35,070 bases of DNA from Actinomadura sp. KC216. GTDB lineage: Bacteria > Actinomycetota > Actinomycetes > Streptosporangiales > Streptosporangiaceae. The translations under genes and the position numbers were made by a program. Positions 16,425-29,142 of the stretch are shown piece by piece (position 1 is the first letter of the stretch; every line of letters begins with the position of its first letter). Under the pieces are notes generated by a model. The model was given only the letters and a program-made list of their open reading frames with translations, ran no database searches and was not told the DNA's origin. The stretch covers positions 1 to 35,070 of the forward strand of contig NZ_SMJX01000060.1 of the NCBI RefSeq assembly GCF_004348535.1, read 5' to 3'.

Positions 16425-18785
16425 ATGAACCACTGGGGGGAAGCGCCTGACGAGGCGCATCTGCCACCCGAGACCGTCCTCAACCAGATGGAGATGGCGG
16501 TCATCGTCTGCGACCGCTTCAGCAACGTCATCTACGGCAACGCGTTCGCGCGCCAGCTGTTCGGGTTCGGCGGCGACGAGATCATCGGCCACTCCATCCT
16601 CTCCCTGGGCATCGCCGAAGAAGACCACGAGCAGGCGACAGAGCTGGCCAAGCACGTCCTCAAGGGCGGCGTGTGGGAGGGCACGTTCTGCAACCTGCGC
16701 ATCGACGGCACCACCGTCTACACGCGCGCGCACGCCGTGCCGCTGCGCCACCCGTCCGGCGCCGTCGACGGTGTCGTGATCTTCGCGCGCGAGGCGCTGC
16801 GCTCCAACCAGCGCGAGCAGGACCGCTACGGCCTGATGGAGCGGATCGGGGAGCGGCTCGCCGGGTCCCTTGAGCTGGAGAGCACGCTCCGCCGCGTCGC
16901 CGACACGCTCGTCCCGCAGTTCGCCGACCACTGCTTCATCGACCTCTACAGCGGCGACCGGCTCTACCGGCGCGTGTCCCGGCACGCGGGCAACTGGGAG
17001 CCGCCGCCCGGCACGTGGGCGGAGGTCGGCGATCCGGTCCACTACCCGCCGGGGCACTTCAGCGAGAAGGCGATGAGCCGCCGCGACGCCGTCCTCGTCG
17101 AGGACATGCTCCAGCACCGGTTCTCCGCGCCGAACGAGTCGTCCCAGCGGCTCGGCGACGCCATGGGCATCACCTCCGTGATCTCCGCGCCGCTGCTGGT
17201 GCGCGGCGAACTGCTCGGCGTGATGAGCCTCGCGCTGTCGAACCTGTCCAAGCGGCCCGACCCGCACTACGACGGCTTCGACCGCGACCTCCTCGGCGCC
17301 ATCGCCAGCCGCGTCGCGCTCGCCGTCGACAACGCGCTGCTGTTCGAGGAGGAGCGCGACACCGCGCTCGCGTTCCAGAAGCACCTGCTCCCCGGCGACC
17401 GGCCGCCCCGGCTCGACGGGCTCCAGATCGCCTGGCGGTACGAGCCCGCCCGCCCGCTCGAAGCGCACGGGCACGGCATACAGACCCAGGTCGGCGGCGA
17501 CTGGTACGACGTGATCCCGCTGTCGGCGGGCCGGGTCGGCCTCGTCATCGGCGACGTCGAAGGCCGCGGCGCCCGCGCCGCCGCCGTGATGGGCCAGCTC
17601 CGCGCCGCGCTGCGCGCCTTCGCGCAGGACGACAAGCCGCCCGCCGACATCCTCCGCAAGCTCGACGAGTGGGTCCGCACGATGACGCGGCCCGAGCGGA
17701 TGCGGTCCGGCTGGAACAGCGACGACCTCGTCCGCCCGCCGCTCGTGTCCTGCACCTACTTCGTGTACGACGCGTGGTCGCGGGTGCTGGAGTTCGCCAA
17801 CGCCGGGCACGACCCGCCGATGCTGATCGTGGACGGCGAGGTCGGCGAGCTGCCGTTCGAGAGCCAGGGCGGCATGCTCGGCCTCCGCGCCCCCGGCATG
17901 GGCGGCGAGATCCTGTTCAACGAGGAGACGACGGAGCTGAAGCCCGGCTCCACGCTCGTCCTCTACACCGACGGGCTCATCGACCGCAGGCCCAAGGACG
18001 ACGGCGACTACTACACCCGCGAGGAGTCGCGGGAGCGGGTCCGCGCGGCGGTCGCGAAGGTGGCGCGGAGCGGCGTCGAGACGATCGCGAACGCCGCCTA
18101 CGAGGCCGTCCCCGGCGACATCGACGACGACGTCGCGATCGTCGTGATCCGCACCGCGGGCGACGAGCTGGCCGTGGAGGAGCGCACCTTCACCGCCGAG
18201 CCGATCATGGTGTCGGAGGCCCGCCGGATGGCCGCCGACGCGTTCGCGTCCTGGGGGATGCTGGACGAGCAGTCCGAGCTCGCCTGCCTTCTCGTGTCCG
18301 AGGTCGTGACGAACGTCGTCCTGCACGCCACCGCCACCCCGGCGCCGCGCCGCGAGATGGTCGTCCCGGTTCCGGCCGGGCAGCCGGGGCGCGGCGGGGA
18401 GCCGCTCGGCGCGCCGCCGGCCGTCCAGTTCAACACCGACTTCGGCACGGGCACGCTCGACGGCGACCCGTTCGAGACCGGCCCGTACGACGGGAACTCG
18501 TTCGACGGCGGGGCGTTCGACGAGGACGACTGGAACCTCGGCGCCGACCTCGGCCGCCGCGAACCGCCGACCAAGGAGTTCCGGCTCCGGCTGCGCCGCG
18601 GCGCCGACGCGATCTGGGTCGAGGTGTTCGACTCCGACATGCGGCTGCCGCGCATCCGCAGCGCCGGTGAGACCGACGAGGGCGGCCGCGGCCTCTACCT
18701 GGTCGACCAGCTCGCGACCCGCTGGGGCGCCCGGCCGACGTCCGACGGCAAGGCCGTCTGGTTCGAGCTCCCGCTGACCCCCTGA
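16425..18785 (+). CDS. PAS-GAF-SpoIIE phosphatase-HATPase regulator
   Basis: A 786-residue cytosolic regulator of partner-switching type. Order: PAS (17-125), GAF (150-310), PP2C/SpoIIE serine phosphatase (335-577) with metal-binding D359 (GGDWYD), D377 (GDVEGRG) and the DDDVAIVVI block (567-575), then a RsbW-like anti-sigma kinase fold (586-783) with N-box [10 protein letters not shown] (N630) and G-box [10 protein letters not shown] (751-760). Between these boxes lies an acidic Gly/Asp/Phe-rich insert (about 636-715) with loose repeats such as DGDPFETG and YDGNSFDG. The family dephosphorylates an anti-sigma antagonist and/or binds a sigma factor; neither partner is encoded nearby. ATG 16425 follows GGGATGGGGAG. 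The alcohol dehydrogenase starts 4 bp after the stop. Confidence 0.9.
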   Translation: MNHWGEAPDEAHLPPETVLNQMEMAVIVCDRFSNVIYGNAFARQLFGFGGDEIIGHSILSLGIAEEDHEQATELAKHVLKGGVWEGTFCNLRIDGTTVYTRAHAVPLRHPSGAVDGVVIFAREALRSNQREQDRYGLMERIGERLAGSLELESTLRRVADTLVPQFADHCFIDLYSGDRLYRRVSRHAGNWEPPPGTWAEVGDPVHYPPGHFSEKAMSRRDAVLVEDMLQHRFSAPNESSQRLGDAMGITSVISAPLLVRGELLGVMSLALSNLSKRPDPHYDGFDRDLLGAIASRVALAVDNALLFEEERDTALAFQKHLLPGDRPPRLDGLQIAWRYEPARPLEAHGHGIQTQVGGDWYDVIPLSAGRVGLVIGDVEGRGARAAAVMGQLRAALRAFAQDDKPPADILRKLDEWVRTMTRPERMRSGWNSDDLVRPPLVSCTYFVYDAWSRVLEFANAGHDPPMLIVDGEVGELPFESQGGMLGLRAPGMGGEILFNEETTELKPGSTLVLYTDGLIDRRPKDDGDYYTREESRERVRAAVAKVARSGVETIANAAYEAVPGDIDDDVAIVVIRTAGDELAVEERTFTAEPIMVSEARRMAADAFASWGMLDEQSELACLLVSEVVTNVVLHATATPAPRREMVVPVPAGQPGRGGEPLGAPPAVQFNTDFGTGTLDGDPFETGPYDGNSFDGGAFDEDDWNLGADLGRREPPTKEFRLRLRRGADAIWVEVFDSDMRLPRIRSAGETDEGGRGLYLVDQLATRWGARPTSDGKAVWFELPLTP

Positions 18786-18789
18786 CCTC

Positions 18790-19785
18790 ATGCGCGCCTG
18801 GGCGGTCGAGAGCCCTGCCCCGATCGCGGCGCGTCCCCTGCGGCGCACCGACCGCGACGTGCCGTCCCCCGGCCCGGGCGAGCTGCTGGTGCGGGTCCTG
18901 GCCTGCGGCGTCTGCCGGACGGACCTGCACGTCGCCGAAGGCGATCTGCCCGTCCACCTGTCCGGCGTGACACCGGGCCACGAGATCGTCGGAGAGGTCG
19001 TCGCGGCGGGCGCCGGTGCGCTGCACGCGGTGGGAGACCGCGTCGGCGTGGCCTGGCTGCGCGGGACGTGCGGCGCCTGCCGGTTCTGCCGCCGCGGCGC
19101 CGAGAACCTGTGCCCGTCGTCGGTCTACACCGGCTGGGACGCGCACGGCGGATACGCCGACTACGCTCTGGCCGTCGACGCCTACGCCTACGCGCTGCCA
19201 CCCGAGCTGGACGACGTCCGCGCCGCGCCGCTGCTGTGCGCGGGCATCATCGGCTACCGGGCGCTGCGCCGCGCCGGCGTCCCGCCGGGCGGGCGGCTCG
19301 GCATCTGGGGGTTCGGCGGGTCCGCGCATCTGGCCGCGCAGATCGCCATCGCGGAGGGCGCCGACGTGCACGTCTTCACCCGCAGCCCGGCCGCCCGCGA
19401 GCTGGCCCGCGAGCTCGGCGCGTCCTGGGCGGGCGACTCGTTCGACGCCGCGCCCGCCCCGCTCGACTCGGCGATCATCTTCGCGCCCGCCGGGGAGCTG
19501 GTCCCGGCCGCGCTGGAACGCCTCGACCGCGGCGGGACGTGCGCCATCGCGGGCATCCATCTGAGCGACGTCCCGTCCCTGGACTACCAGCGGCACCTGT
19601 TCCAGGAGCGCCAGGTCCGGTCGGTGACGGCGAACACCCGCGCGGACGGCGAGGAGTTCCTGACGCTGGCCGCCCGCCTGGACGTCGCCGTCACGACCCG
19701 CGAATACGCGCTGGACGACGCCGACCGCGCCCTCGCCGACCTGGCCGCCGACCGCTTCACCGGCGCCGCCGTCCTGGTGCCTTGA
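18790..19785 (+). CDS. zinc-dependent alcohol dehydrogenase (MDR family)
   Basis: A 331-residue medium-chain dehydrogenase. Catalytic zinc ligands C39 ([10 protein letters not shown]), H64 with E65 (GHEIVGEV) and C150 (LLCAG) and the structural zinc set C94, C97, C100, C108 are all present. The nucleotide-binding turn reads GFGGSAH instead of the usual GxGxxG. It probably oxidises or reduces a small alcohol/aldehyde with NAD(H), in the AdhA/AdhP-like group. It starts 4 bp after the SpoIIE-type gene without a ribosome site, so translation is likely coupled; a functional link to signalling is not obvious. It ends 4 bp from the convergent methyltransferase stop. Confidence 0.9.
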   Translation: MRAWAVESPAPIAARPLRRTDRDVPSPGPGELLVRVLACGVCRTDLHVAEGDLPVHLSGVTPGHEIVGEVVAAGAGALHAVGDRVGVAWLRGTCGACRFCRRGAENLCPSSVYTGWDAHGGYADYALAVDAYAYALPPELDDVRAAPLLCAGIIGYRALRRAGVPPGGRLGIWGFGGSAHLAAQIAIAEGADVHVFTRSPAARELARELGASWAGDSFDAAPAPLDSAIIFAPAGELVPAALERLDRGGTCAIAGIHLSDVPSLDYQRHLFQERQVRSVTANTRADGEEFLTLAARLDVAVTTREYALDDADRALADLAADRFTGAAVLVP

Positions 19786-19789
19786 CGGG

Positions 19790-20635
19790 TCAGGGGATCG
19801 GTTCGGCGGCGACGTGCGCCCACGACTGGGTGAACCACAGCTCGCCGCCGATGATGCGGGGTTTCGCGCCGGTCTTCGGGCCGCCGTCCACCTCGTCGAC
19901 GAGGGCCGTGCGGATCCGGTCGGCGGTCGCGTCGTCGCACGCCCCCGCGAGCCACGGCTCGACCGGGCGCTCCACGGTGAAGACGTCCAGGCGGCGGATG
20001 CTCCCGCCCGCCGAAGTGATCATCTCGGTGAGCCGGGCGATGGACGGGGTGCCGGGATGGTCCGGGTCGCGGAGCCGCTCGATGCGGTCCCGGTCGGGCC
20101 CGGCGAGGTTCCCGCGGACCAGATCGGCGATGACCACCCGGCCGCCGGGGCGGCACACCCGCAGCAGCTCCCGCAGCACATGATCGGGATCGCCCAGGTT
20201 GTAGAGCGAGAACCGGGCCGTGACCAGGGAGAACGTGTTGTCCCTGTACGGCAGCGCGGTGGCATCCGCCTTGATCGTCGGACGGTCGGGGTCGATCGTG
20301 CGGGGCCGCAGGTCCTCGCGGGTGGTGGCCGCGGCGCGGGTGGCGGGCGGCGGTGAGTCGCCGTCGGTGATGCGGACCGGTCCAGTGCCGAACTCGACCG
20401 TCGCCATCCGCCGCGACGTACCCGGCGCGGGGTCGGCGGGCGCGGGCATCGCGTCCACGGCGGTCAGGTGGCGCACCTGCGGGCCGAGCGCGGCGGGCAT
20501 CGGGCCGTGGCCGCGCGCCACGTCCAGGCAGATGTCGTTCTGGTCGGGCTCGACGAACTCCAGCAGCCGCCGCAGATGCGGGGCGATCGCGCCGCCGGTC
20601 CCCTGGATAGCGGTCGCGGGATGCGGCAGCGGCAC
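19790..20635 (-). CDS. class I SAM-dependent methyltransferase with internal insert
   Basis: A 281-residue predicted methyltransferase. Motif I is ICLDVARGHG (35-44), a variant of VLDVGCGTG with Ala-Arg in place of Gly-Cys; the acidic end of beta 2 is AVDA (59-62). An insert of about 55 Pro/Arg/Thr-rich residues (63-119) then separates it from ADATALPYRDNTFSLVTAR (123-141) and LRVCRPGGRVVIADL (158-172), the usual motifs II and III. This resembles a UbiE-type core plus insertion. The GTG at 20635 has GGGAG seven bases upstream. Substrate unknown. Its gene follows a small membrane-protein gene on the same strand after 156 bp, in which I see no further gene. Confidence 0.82.
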   Translation of the reverse strand: MPLPHPATAIQGTGGAIAPHLRRLLEFVEPDQNDICLDVARGHGPMPAALGPQVRHLTAVDAMPAPADPAPGTSRRMATVEFGTGPVRITDGDSPPPATRAAATTREDLRPRTIDPDRPTIKADATALPYRDNTFSLVTARFSLYNLGDPDHVLRELLRVCRPGGRVVIADLVRGNLAGPDRDRIERLRDPDHPGTPSIARLTEMITSAGGSIRRLDVFTVERPVEPWLAGACDDATADRIRTALVDEVDGGPKTGAKPRIIGGELWFTQSWAHVAAEPIP

Positions 20636-20791
20636 TGGTGCACTCCCTTGTTTCGGACCGGCTCATCGGACGGGGTACCGCTCTCGTCCGGGCAGGGACG
20701 GCGAACGGGCGTGAAGCCGGTTTCGCCAGTTATGACTCGCTGTCGGGGTGGTTGGTTCGGGCGACCGGGCACCAATTCGTTGAACGTGCAC

Positions 20792-20953
20792 TCAAGTGCG
20801 CAGGTAATTGCCGTACATCGTCAGCACCACCAGGACGAACACGGTGAGCACCGCGACCCTGGTGGGCATGGGCAGGCGGAGCCGCACCGCGACCCATCGC
20901 ACGCAGAACGTGGCGAGGAGTGACACGACGACGAGCGCGAGGATGCCTTCCAT
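20792..20953 (-). CDS. 53-residue two-helix membrane protein
   Basis: A small membrane protein of unknown function: helix 1 about residues 3-22, a basic loop (RLRLPMPTR) and helix 2 about 32-48, ending NYLRT. The ATG at 20953 is supported by GAAGGTG four bases upstream; the frame stays open further back but encodes polar, proline-rich sequence. A small palindrome GCACT-CA-AGTGC (20788-20799) overlaps the stop. Divergent from the gene at 21091. Confidence 0.65.
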   Translation of the reverse strand: MEGILALVVVSLLATFCVRWVAVRLRLPMPTRVAVLTVFVLVVLTMYGNYLRT

Positions 20954-21090
20954 GGTCACCTTCTGTCCGGGGGCGCCGGGGGAGCGCCCGGGGGAGTGCC
21001 GAGGGGTGCCGCCTCCTTGAAACGATAGACGTGTAAGGCGGGGGTTACCCGGGTCTCGGCAACGCGGCACCGCACAGATAGCCTCCCCTT

Positions 21091-23651
<2,561 letters not shown>

Positions 23652-23706
23652 ACCGGGGGCGGCCGTAGGGTGTCGTGCCTCATATCGCTTCGGACGTCAG
23701 GCGATG

Positions 23707-23742
23707 TAACCTCGTAACCGAATAACCGAATCTTGCTCGGTT
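23707..23742. promoter_or_regulatory. TAACC repeats and inverted repeat before thiolase
   Basis: TAACC occurs three times with an 8-bp period (23707, 23715, 23723), and AACCGA (23724-23729) is mirrored by TCGGTT (23737-23742) across 7 bases. The cluster lies 31-66 bp before the thiolase GTG, where an operator would act on this beta-oxidation-type operon. It does not match the KstR consensus I know. No regulator gene adjoins it. Confidence 0.45.
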
Positions 23743-23772
23743 TCGGGACGGAACCCAGAATTTGGAGGCGCA

Positions 23773-24918
<1,146 letters not shown>

Positions 24919-24933
24919 CGAGCGGCGCCCCGT

Positions 24934-24962
24934 CCCGCCCGGCCGCGGCCGCGCGGGGCGGG
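24934..24962 (+). terminator. GC-rich hairpin between thiolase and hydratase genes
   Basis: CCCGCCC (24934-24940) pairs with GGGCGGG (24956-24962) around a GC-rich loop that can itself pair. It begins 15 bp after the thiolase stop and could terminate or attenuate transcription before the downstream gene. Confidence 0.4.
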
Positions 24963-24996
24963 TTCCGTGTTCGCGACGGCCGGGAAAGGGCTGGGG

Positions 24997-25773
24997 ATGG
25001 ACGGGACGACGCTCTACTCGGTGGATGCCGGGATCGCGCGCATCACGCTGAACAGGCCTGACGCGCGCAACGCGCTCAACGATCAGATGATCGGCGAGCT
25101 GCTCGACGCGTTCGAGCGGGCGAAGGCCGACGACGGCGTGCGCGTGATCGTGCTGACGGGCGCGGGCGACCGGGCGTTCTGCGCCGGGGCCGACCTGGGC
25201 GGCCTCGACCGCGACGGCCTGGACCCCGGCGAGATCCGCGAGAGCGCCCTGTTCCGCCTGTTCACCGCGTTCCCGACGCTCGGCAAGCCGATCATCGCGC
25301 GGCTCGGCGGGCACGCCGTCGCGGGCGGCCTGGGCCTCGCCGCCGCCTGCGACCTGGTGATCGCGGCGGATGACGTGAAGCTCGCCACCCCCGAGGTCAA
25401 CGTCGGCCTCTGGCCCATGATGATCATGGCGATCATCAACCGGAACGTCGCGCCGAAGCACGCGTTCAAGCTGTACTACACCGGCGCCCGGATCACCGCC
25501 GCCGAAGGACGCGAGATCGGCCTGGTCACCGAGGTCGTGCCGCGCGCCGACCTGGACGCCCGCGTGGACGAGCTGGCCCGCGTGATCGCGTCCAGGAGCC
25601 CGCTCGGCCTGCGCCGCGGGCGCGACGCGTTCTTCGCGATCGAGGGCCGCCCGCTGGAGGACCAGGTCGCCCACCTGCTGTCGGAACTGGTCGAGCTGGC
25701 CGGAACCGAGGACGCGAAGGAGGGCATCACGGCCTTTCTCGAGAACCGCCCCCCGAACTTTCGACGCCGCTGA
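24997..25773 (+). CDS. enoyl-CoA hydratase/isomerase family protein
   Basis: A 258-residue crotonase-fold enzyme. The oxyanion-hole segments are FCAGADLGGL (61-70) and GHAVAGGLGLAAACD (105-119). Of the two glutamates used by classical enoyl-CoA hydratase, the second (E133 in ATPEVNVGLWPMM) is present, but the first position reads Gly (AGGLGL), so the reaction may differ from simple hydration. The ATG at 24997 has AAGGG upstream at good distance; a GTG at 24967 would add ten residues. Probably cotranscribed with the thiolase. Its last 47 bp overlap the convergent YcxB-like gene. Confidence 0.88.
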   Translation: MDGTTLYSVDAGIARITLNRPDARNALNDQMIGELLDAFERAKADDGVRVIVLTGAGDRAFCAGADLGGLDRDGLDPGEIRESALFRLFTAFPTLGKPIIARLGGHAVAGGLGLAAACDLVIAADDVKLATPEVNVGLWPMMIMAIINRNVAPKHAFKLYYTGARITAAEGREIGLVTEVVPRADLDARVDELARVIASRSPLGLRRGRDAFFAIEGRPLEDQVAHLLSELVELAGTEDAKEGITAFLENRPPNFRRR

Positions 25774-26281
25774 CCCGACCCCGCTCATCGAGGGTCTCGG
25801 CCTGTTCGTAGGGAGCGAGGAATCCCTCGATCTGCGCCAGCTGTTCGGCGTCGTACGCGCGCTTTAGAATGAACTCCGCGGGAAACCCGCTCATGTAGCA
25901 CACCCAGAATTTCTGGGTGTTCTCGATGTTGGAGAACGCGGACCACACCATCGTCGTCGTGAACGTGTCGGTTCGCCATTCGCACCCGTTGGCGGTCAGA
26001 CGTAGTGTCGTGGGCACGCACATGTGCGCGGCTACCTTGCGGAGGTTCACCCGAGCCGACCGGACCCCGGCGATCGGGAACGCTGCCGCCAGCACCAGCA
26101 CGACGATGCCGGCCCCTGTCTGCCCGCTGGAGAAGCAGTAGATCGCGGCGACGATCAGCGCCCCCGCCACCATCGTGTAGGTGCGCGTCAACCCCTGCTT
26201 GAGGCCATGAAAGAGCGCACGTACCGCCTCGTCGGGCGTGGGTTCAACACTGACCGTGATTCCACCGTCGCCGATATGCAT
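25727..26281 (-). CDS. YcxB-like membrane protein
   Basis: A 184-residue protein with a short N-terminal region, two helices (about 35-51 and 55-75) and a C-terminal soluble domain with RLTANGCEWRTDTFTTTMVWSAF-type strands followed by FILKRAY and a helix, the pattern of the YcxB-like family. Function unknown. The ATG at 26281 has AGGG five bases upstream. Third positions are visibly less GC-biased than in neighbours, which hints at a more recent arrival, though not strongly. The C-terminal tail after residue 160 is polar and overlaps the convergent hydratase gene. Confidence 0.7.
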   Translation of the reverse strand: MHIGDGGITVSVEPTPDEAVRALFHGLKQGLTRTYTMVAGALIVAAIYCFSSGQTGAGIVVLVLAAAFPIAGVRSARVNLRKVAAHMCVPTTLRLTANGCEWRTDTFTTTMVWSAFSNIENTQKFWVCYMSGFPAEFILKRAYDAEQLAQIEGFLAPYEQAETLDERGRVSGVESSGGGSRERP

Positions 26282-26367
26282 TTCGCCCTATCCAGTTTTC
26301 TCGTCGTCCAGCGCGGGGGATCATCATTCAGCGCCGCGCGGCGGCACGCAAGCCCTTCGCGTGCGGG

Positions 26368-27321
26368 TCAGCGGGCGGCGGCGCGGGTCTCGGTCGGGGT
26401 GCGGCCGAAGCGGGCGCGGAAATGGCGGGCGAAATGGGCCTGGCTGGAAAAGCCCCAGCGGTAGGCGATGTCGGCGATGGTCGTCGCGGCGGCGCCGGGG
26501 GAGGTCAGGTCGTCGTGGGCGCGCTGGAGGCGGCGTTCGAGGATGTGCCGGGACGGCGTCGTCCCCGCCGACTCGAAGATCCGCCCCAGATGCCGCACGG
26601 ACACGCCCATCACCCCGGCGACCTGCCCCGGCGTGAGGCAGGAGTCGTGCAGATGCCGCTCGATGTACTCCTCGGCGACGATGAGCTGCGTCTGGTAGGC
26701 GGCGGGCGCGGCGCGTCCGCCGGAGCGCTCGGTGGCCAGCAGCCGGATCAGGTCGAGGACGGTGCCGCGCGCGCCGTCCGGCCCCGCCGCGCCCGGGTTC
26801 TCCAGGACGGACCGCAGCGCCACGACCAGCTCGCCCTCGCGGGCCGTCCCGCGCCCGAACAGCATCGGCGCCTGGACGCCGCCCGCCATGCACTCCTCGA
26901 CGAACCGGTCGCGCGGGATGTCGACCAGGAACTGCCGCATGGACGAGGAGAACCCGAACAGGTAGGGGCGGCGCGTGTCGTACACGACGAGGTCCCCGGC
27001 GGTGGCGGCGAGGCAGCCGTTCTCGTGCAGGAACACCGCGTCGCCCTTGACCAGCAGCGTCGCGAACACCGAGTCCTTCGGCGTCGACCTCGCCACCTGC
27101 GGGGTGCGCTCGACGGCGTGCGCGTTGCCGCTGATGTCGGCCAGCCGGACGTCGCCGAGCCGGAAGTTGGCCTGCCGGGCCAGCAGCCCCCGCTCGGAGT
27201 AGGAGGAGCAGGCCAGCCCGACCAGCGCCCTGCGGTTGTAGTCCTCCCAGAACTCGATGCGCTCGCGCGGGTCGACGTCCTCCGTGCTGGCCTGGGAGAT
27301 CATCTGTGCTGGTGCCGGCAT
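26368..27321 (-). CDS. AraC-family regulator, likely for the adjacent catabolic operon
   Basis: A 317-residue activator. Residues 20-200 form the ligand domain of the AraC_binding_2 (FeaR/NdeR-like) type, starting RIEFWEDYNRRALVGL; residues 213-313 hold two helix-turn-helix units (LTPGQVAGVMGVSVRHLGRI and IADIAYRWGFSSQAHFARHF) with the signature FRARFGRTPTE. The group usually responds to aromatic or amine compounds. GGGGAGGAG lies about seven bases before the ATG at 27321. It follows the SDR gene of the dioxygenase-MFS-MDR-SDR operon after 58 bp on the same strand, so it is the natural candidate to control that operon. Confidence 0.88.
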   Translation of the reverse strand: MPAPAQMISQASTEDVDPRERIEFWEDYNRRALVGLACSSYSERGLLARQANFRLGDVRLADISGNAHAVERTPQVARSTPKDSVFATLLVKGDAVFLHENGCLAATAGDLVVYDTRRPYLFGFSSSMRQFLVDIPRDRFVEECMAGGVQAPMLFGRGTAREGELVVALRSVLENPGAAGPDGARGTVLDLIRLLATERSGGRAAPAAYQTQLIVAEEYIERHLHDSCLTPGQVAGVMGVSVRHLGRIFESAGTTPSRHILERRLQRAHDDLTSPGAAATTIADIAYRWGFSSQAHFARHFRARFGRTPTETRAAAR

Positions 27322-27379
27322 GGTGCGCTCCTCCCCGGGTCGGCGGGTCCTCCTGGTGGAGCCTATGCGGTGAATCGCG

Positions 27380-28129
27380 TCAAACCGCCAGGTAGCCCCC
27401 GTCCACCGGAAGGATGGCGCCGGTGATGTAGGACGCGGCGGGCGAGCACAGGAACGCCGCCACGGACGCGATCTCCCGGGGCCGCCCGTACCGCCCCACC
27501 GGGATCCGGGCCCGGACGGCCTCCGCCGCGGCCGGGTCGTCCATCAGCCCGCGGGCCAGCGGCGTCACGACGAACCCCGGCGCGACCGCGTTCACCCGGA
27601 CGCCGTCGGCGGCGTACTCGGCCGCCAGCGACCGCGTGAGCTGCGAGATCCCGCCCTTGCTGGCGCTGTAGGCGGGCCGGTCCCGGCTGCCGGAGTAGGC
27701 GAACATCGACGACACGTTGACGATCGAGCCGGCGCCCGCGGCGCGCGAGAGACCGGGGCGGGCGGCCTGGCAGGCCACCATCGTCGCGGTCAGGTTGATC
27801 TCCAGGACGCGGTGCCAGAGTTCCATGTCGTACTCGTCGCGGTCGTGGCTGACGCCGGCGCAGTTCACCAGGGTGTCCAGCGGGCCCGCGTCCGCGATCA
27901 GCGCGGTGAGGCCGCCGCCGTCCAGCACGTCGTGCTCCACCACGCGGACGCCGGGATGGTCCGGCAGCTCGCCCGCGTCGGACGGGCGCAGCCCGAGAGC
28001 GATCACCTCGGCGCCGAGCTCGGCGAACAGCACGGCCGTCGCGGCCCCGATCCCGGACGTGCCACCGGTCACGAACGCCCGCCGCCCCTTGAAGAGCCCC
28101 GGCTCGAAGCCCTCGACCCCTCCGGTCAT
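27380..28129 (-). CDS. short-chain dehydrogenase/reductase
   Basis: A 249-residue classical SDR, NAD(P)-dependent. Seen: TGGTSGIG (21-28), NCAGVS (89-94), N112, S140/S141, the catalytic pair Y154 and K158 in YSASKGG, and the C-terminal SYITGAILPVDGGY typical of FabG-like members. The ATG at 28129 overlaps the stop of the preceding dehydrogenase gene (ATGA), so translation is coupled. Fourth gene of the operon; with the MDR enzyme it provides two successive redox steps, perhaps on hydroxy-ketones (inference). Confidence 0.92.
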   Translation of the reverse strand: MTGGVEGFEPGLFKGRRAFVTGGTSGIGAATAVLFAELGAEVIALGLRPSDAGELPDHPGVRVVEHDVLDGGGLTALIADAGPLDTLVNCAGVSHDRDEYDMELWHRVLEINLTATMVACQAARPGLSRAAGAGSIVNVSSMFAYSGSRDRPAYSASKGGISQLTRSLAAEYAADGVRVNAVAPGFVVTPLARGLMDDPAAAEAVRARIPVGRYGRPREIASVAAFLCSPAASYITGAILPVDGGYLAV

Positions 28130-29142
28130 GGCCGCACCAGCACCTTGATCTCCTCCATGGTGTTCATCAGCGTCTCGAACCCGCCGTGGACGACGTCGTC
28201 CAGCGGGACGACCGAGGTGACGATGGCGCCGAAGTCCATGCCCTCCTCGGCGGCCAGCCGGATCAGCTCGGGGTGGCAGTCCCGGTACCCGACCGACCCG
28301 ATGATCGACTGCTCGTTGTTGACCAGCGCGAACGCGTCCACGGCGAGGACGCCGCCGAGGCCGAGGAGCACGACCCGGCCCCCGCGACGGGTCGCCTCCA
28401 GGCAGTCGCGCAGCGTCCGCTCAGCACCGACCGCCTCGAACGCCAGGTCGGCGGTTCCCGGCGGCAGCTCCCCGGCGTCCACGGCCTCGGCGGCGCCGAG
28501 ACGGCAGGCCAGCGCGCGGCGGCTCGGCGACGGGTCGCACGCGATCACCCGTCCCGCCCCGTACCGGACGGCGAGCTGCACCACGAGGAGCCCGATGGGC
28601 CCGAGCCCGACGACCGCGACCGTCTCCCCGTCCCGCAGCCCGGACCGGCGGATCCCGTGCAGCGCGACCGCCGCGGGCTCGAACACGGCCGCCTGCTTCA
28701 GCGAGACGCCGTCCGGCAGCCGGTGCAGCATGTAGGACGGCAGGACGGCCCGTTCGGCGAGCCCGCCGTCGCCCATCAGCCCGGCGAACCCGAAATGGCG
28801 GCACAGGTTGTACTCGCCCGCCAGGCAGCGGGCGCACTCGCCGCAGCGGTAGTGCGGCTCGACCGCGACCCGGTCGCCCGGACGCAACCCCGTCACGCCC
28901 GGACCGACCTCGGCGACGGTCCCGCTGAACTCGTGCCCGAGCGTCAGCGGCGCGACCCGTCCCGACTCCGGATGCGGTTCGACGACCGGGATCGCGTGCG
29001 GCCCGTCCGCGTATTCGTGCAGGTCGCTCCCGCAGATCCCGCAGTAGGCGACGGTGACCGCGACCTCCCCGCGCCCAGGGGCACCCGGCATCACGTTCTC
29101 GACGCGGACGTCCCGCGCCCCGTACCAGATCGCCGCTCTCAC
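28126..29142 (-). CDS. zinc MDR dehydrogenase, (R,R)-butanediol dehydrogenase-like
   Basis: A 338-residue zinc dehydrogenase. Catalytic zinc motif CGICGSDLHEY (C34) with H70/E71 in PLTLGHEFSGTV, structural cysteines C100, C103, C106 and C114, and nucleotide turn GLGPIG. The stretch HPESGRVAPLTLGHEFSG strongly recalls bacterial (R,R)-2,3-butanediol dehydrogenases, so vicinal diols or acyloins are plausible substrates. The GTG at 29142 overlaps the stop of the MFS gene (GTGA) and has AGGGGG upstream. The same frame runs open far upstream through the MFS gene, but those codons read as arginine-rich nonsense. Third gene of the operon. Confidence 0.9.
   Translation of the reverse strand: MRAAIWYGARDVRVENVMPGAPGRGEVAVTVAYCGICGSDLHEYADGPHAIPVVEPHPESGRVAPLTLGHEFSGTVAEVGPGVTGLRPGDRVAVEPHYRCGECARCLAGEYNLCRHFGFAGLMGDGGLAERAVLPSYMLHRLPDGVSLKQAAVFEPAAVALHGIRRSGLRDGETVAVVGLGPIGLLVVQLAVRYGAGRVIACDPSPSRRALACRLGAAEAVDAGELPPGTADLAFEAVGAERTLRDCLEATRRGGRVVLLGLGGVLAVDAFALVNNEQSIIGSVGYRDCHPELIRLAAEEGMDFGAIVTSVVPLDDVVHGGFETLMNTMEEIKVLVRP

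Noticed and set aside
16218..18848. Minus-strand open frame of 876 codons
   Set aside because: Antisense shadow of the PAS-GAF-SpoIIE gene, whose motifs are all intact on the plus strand.
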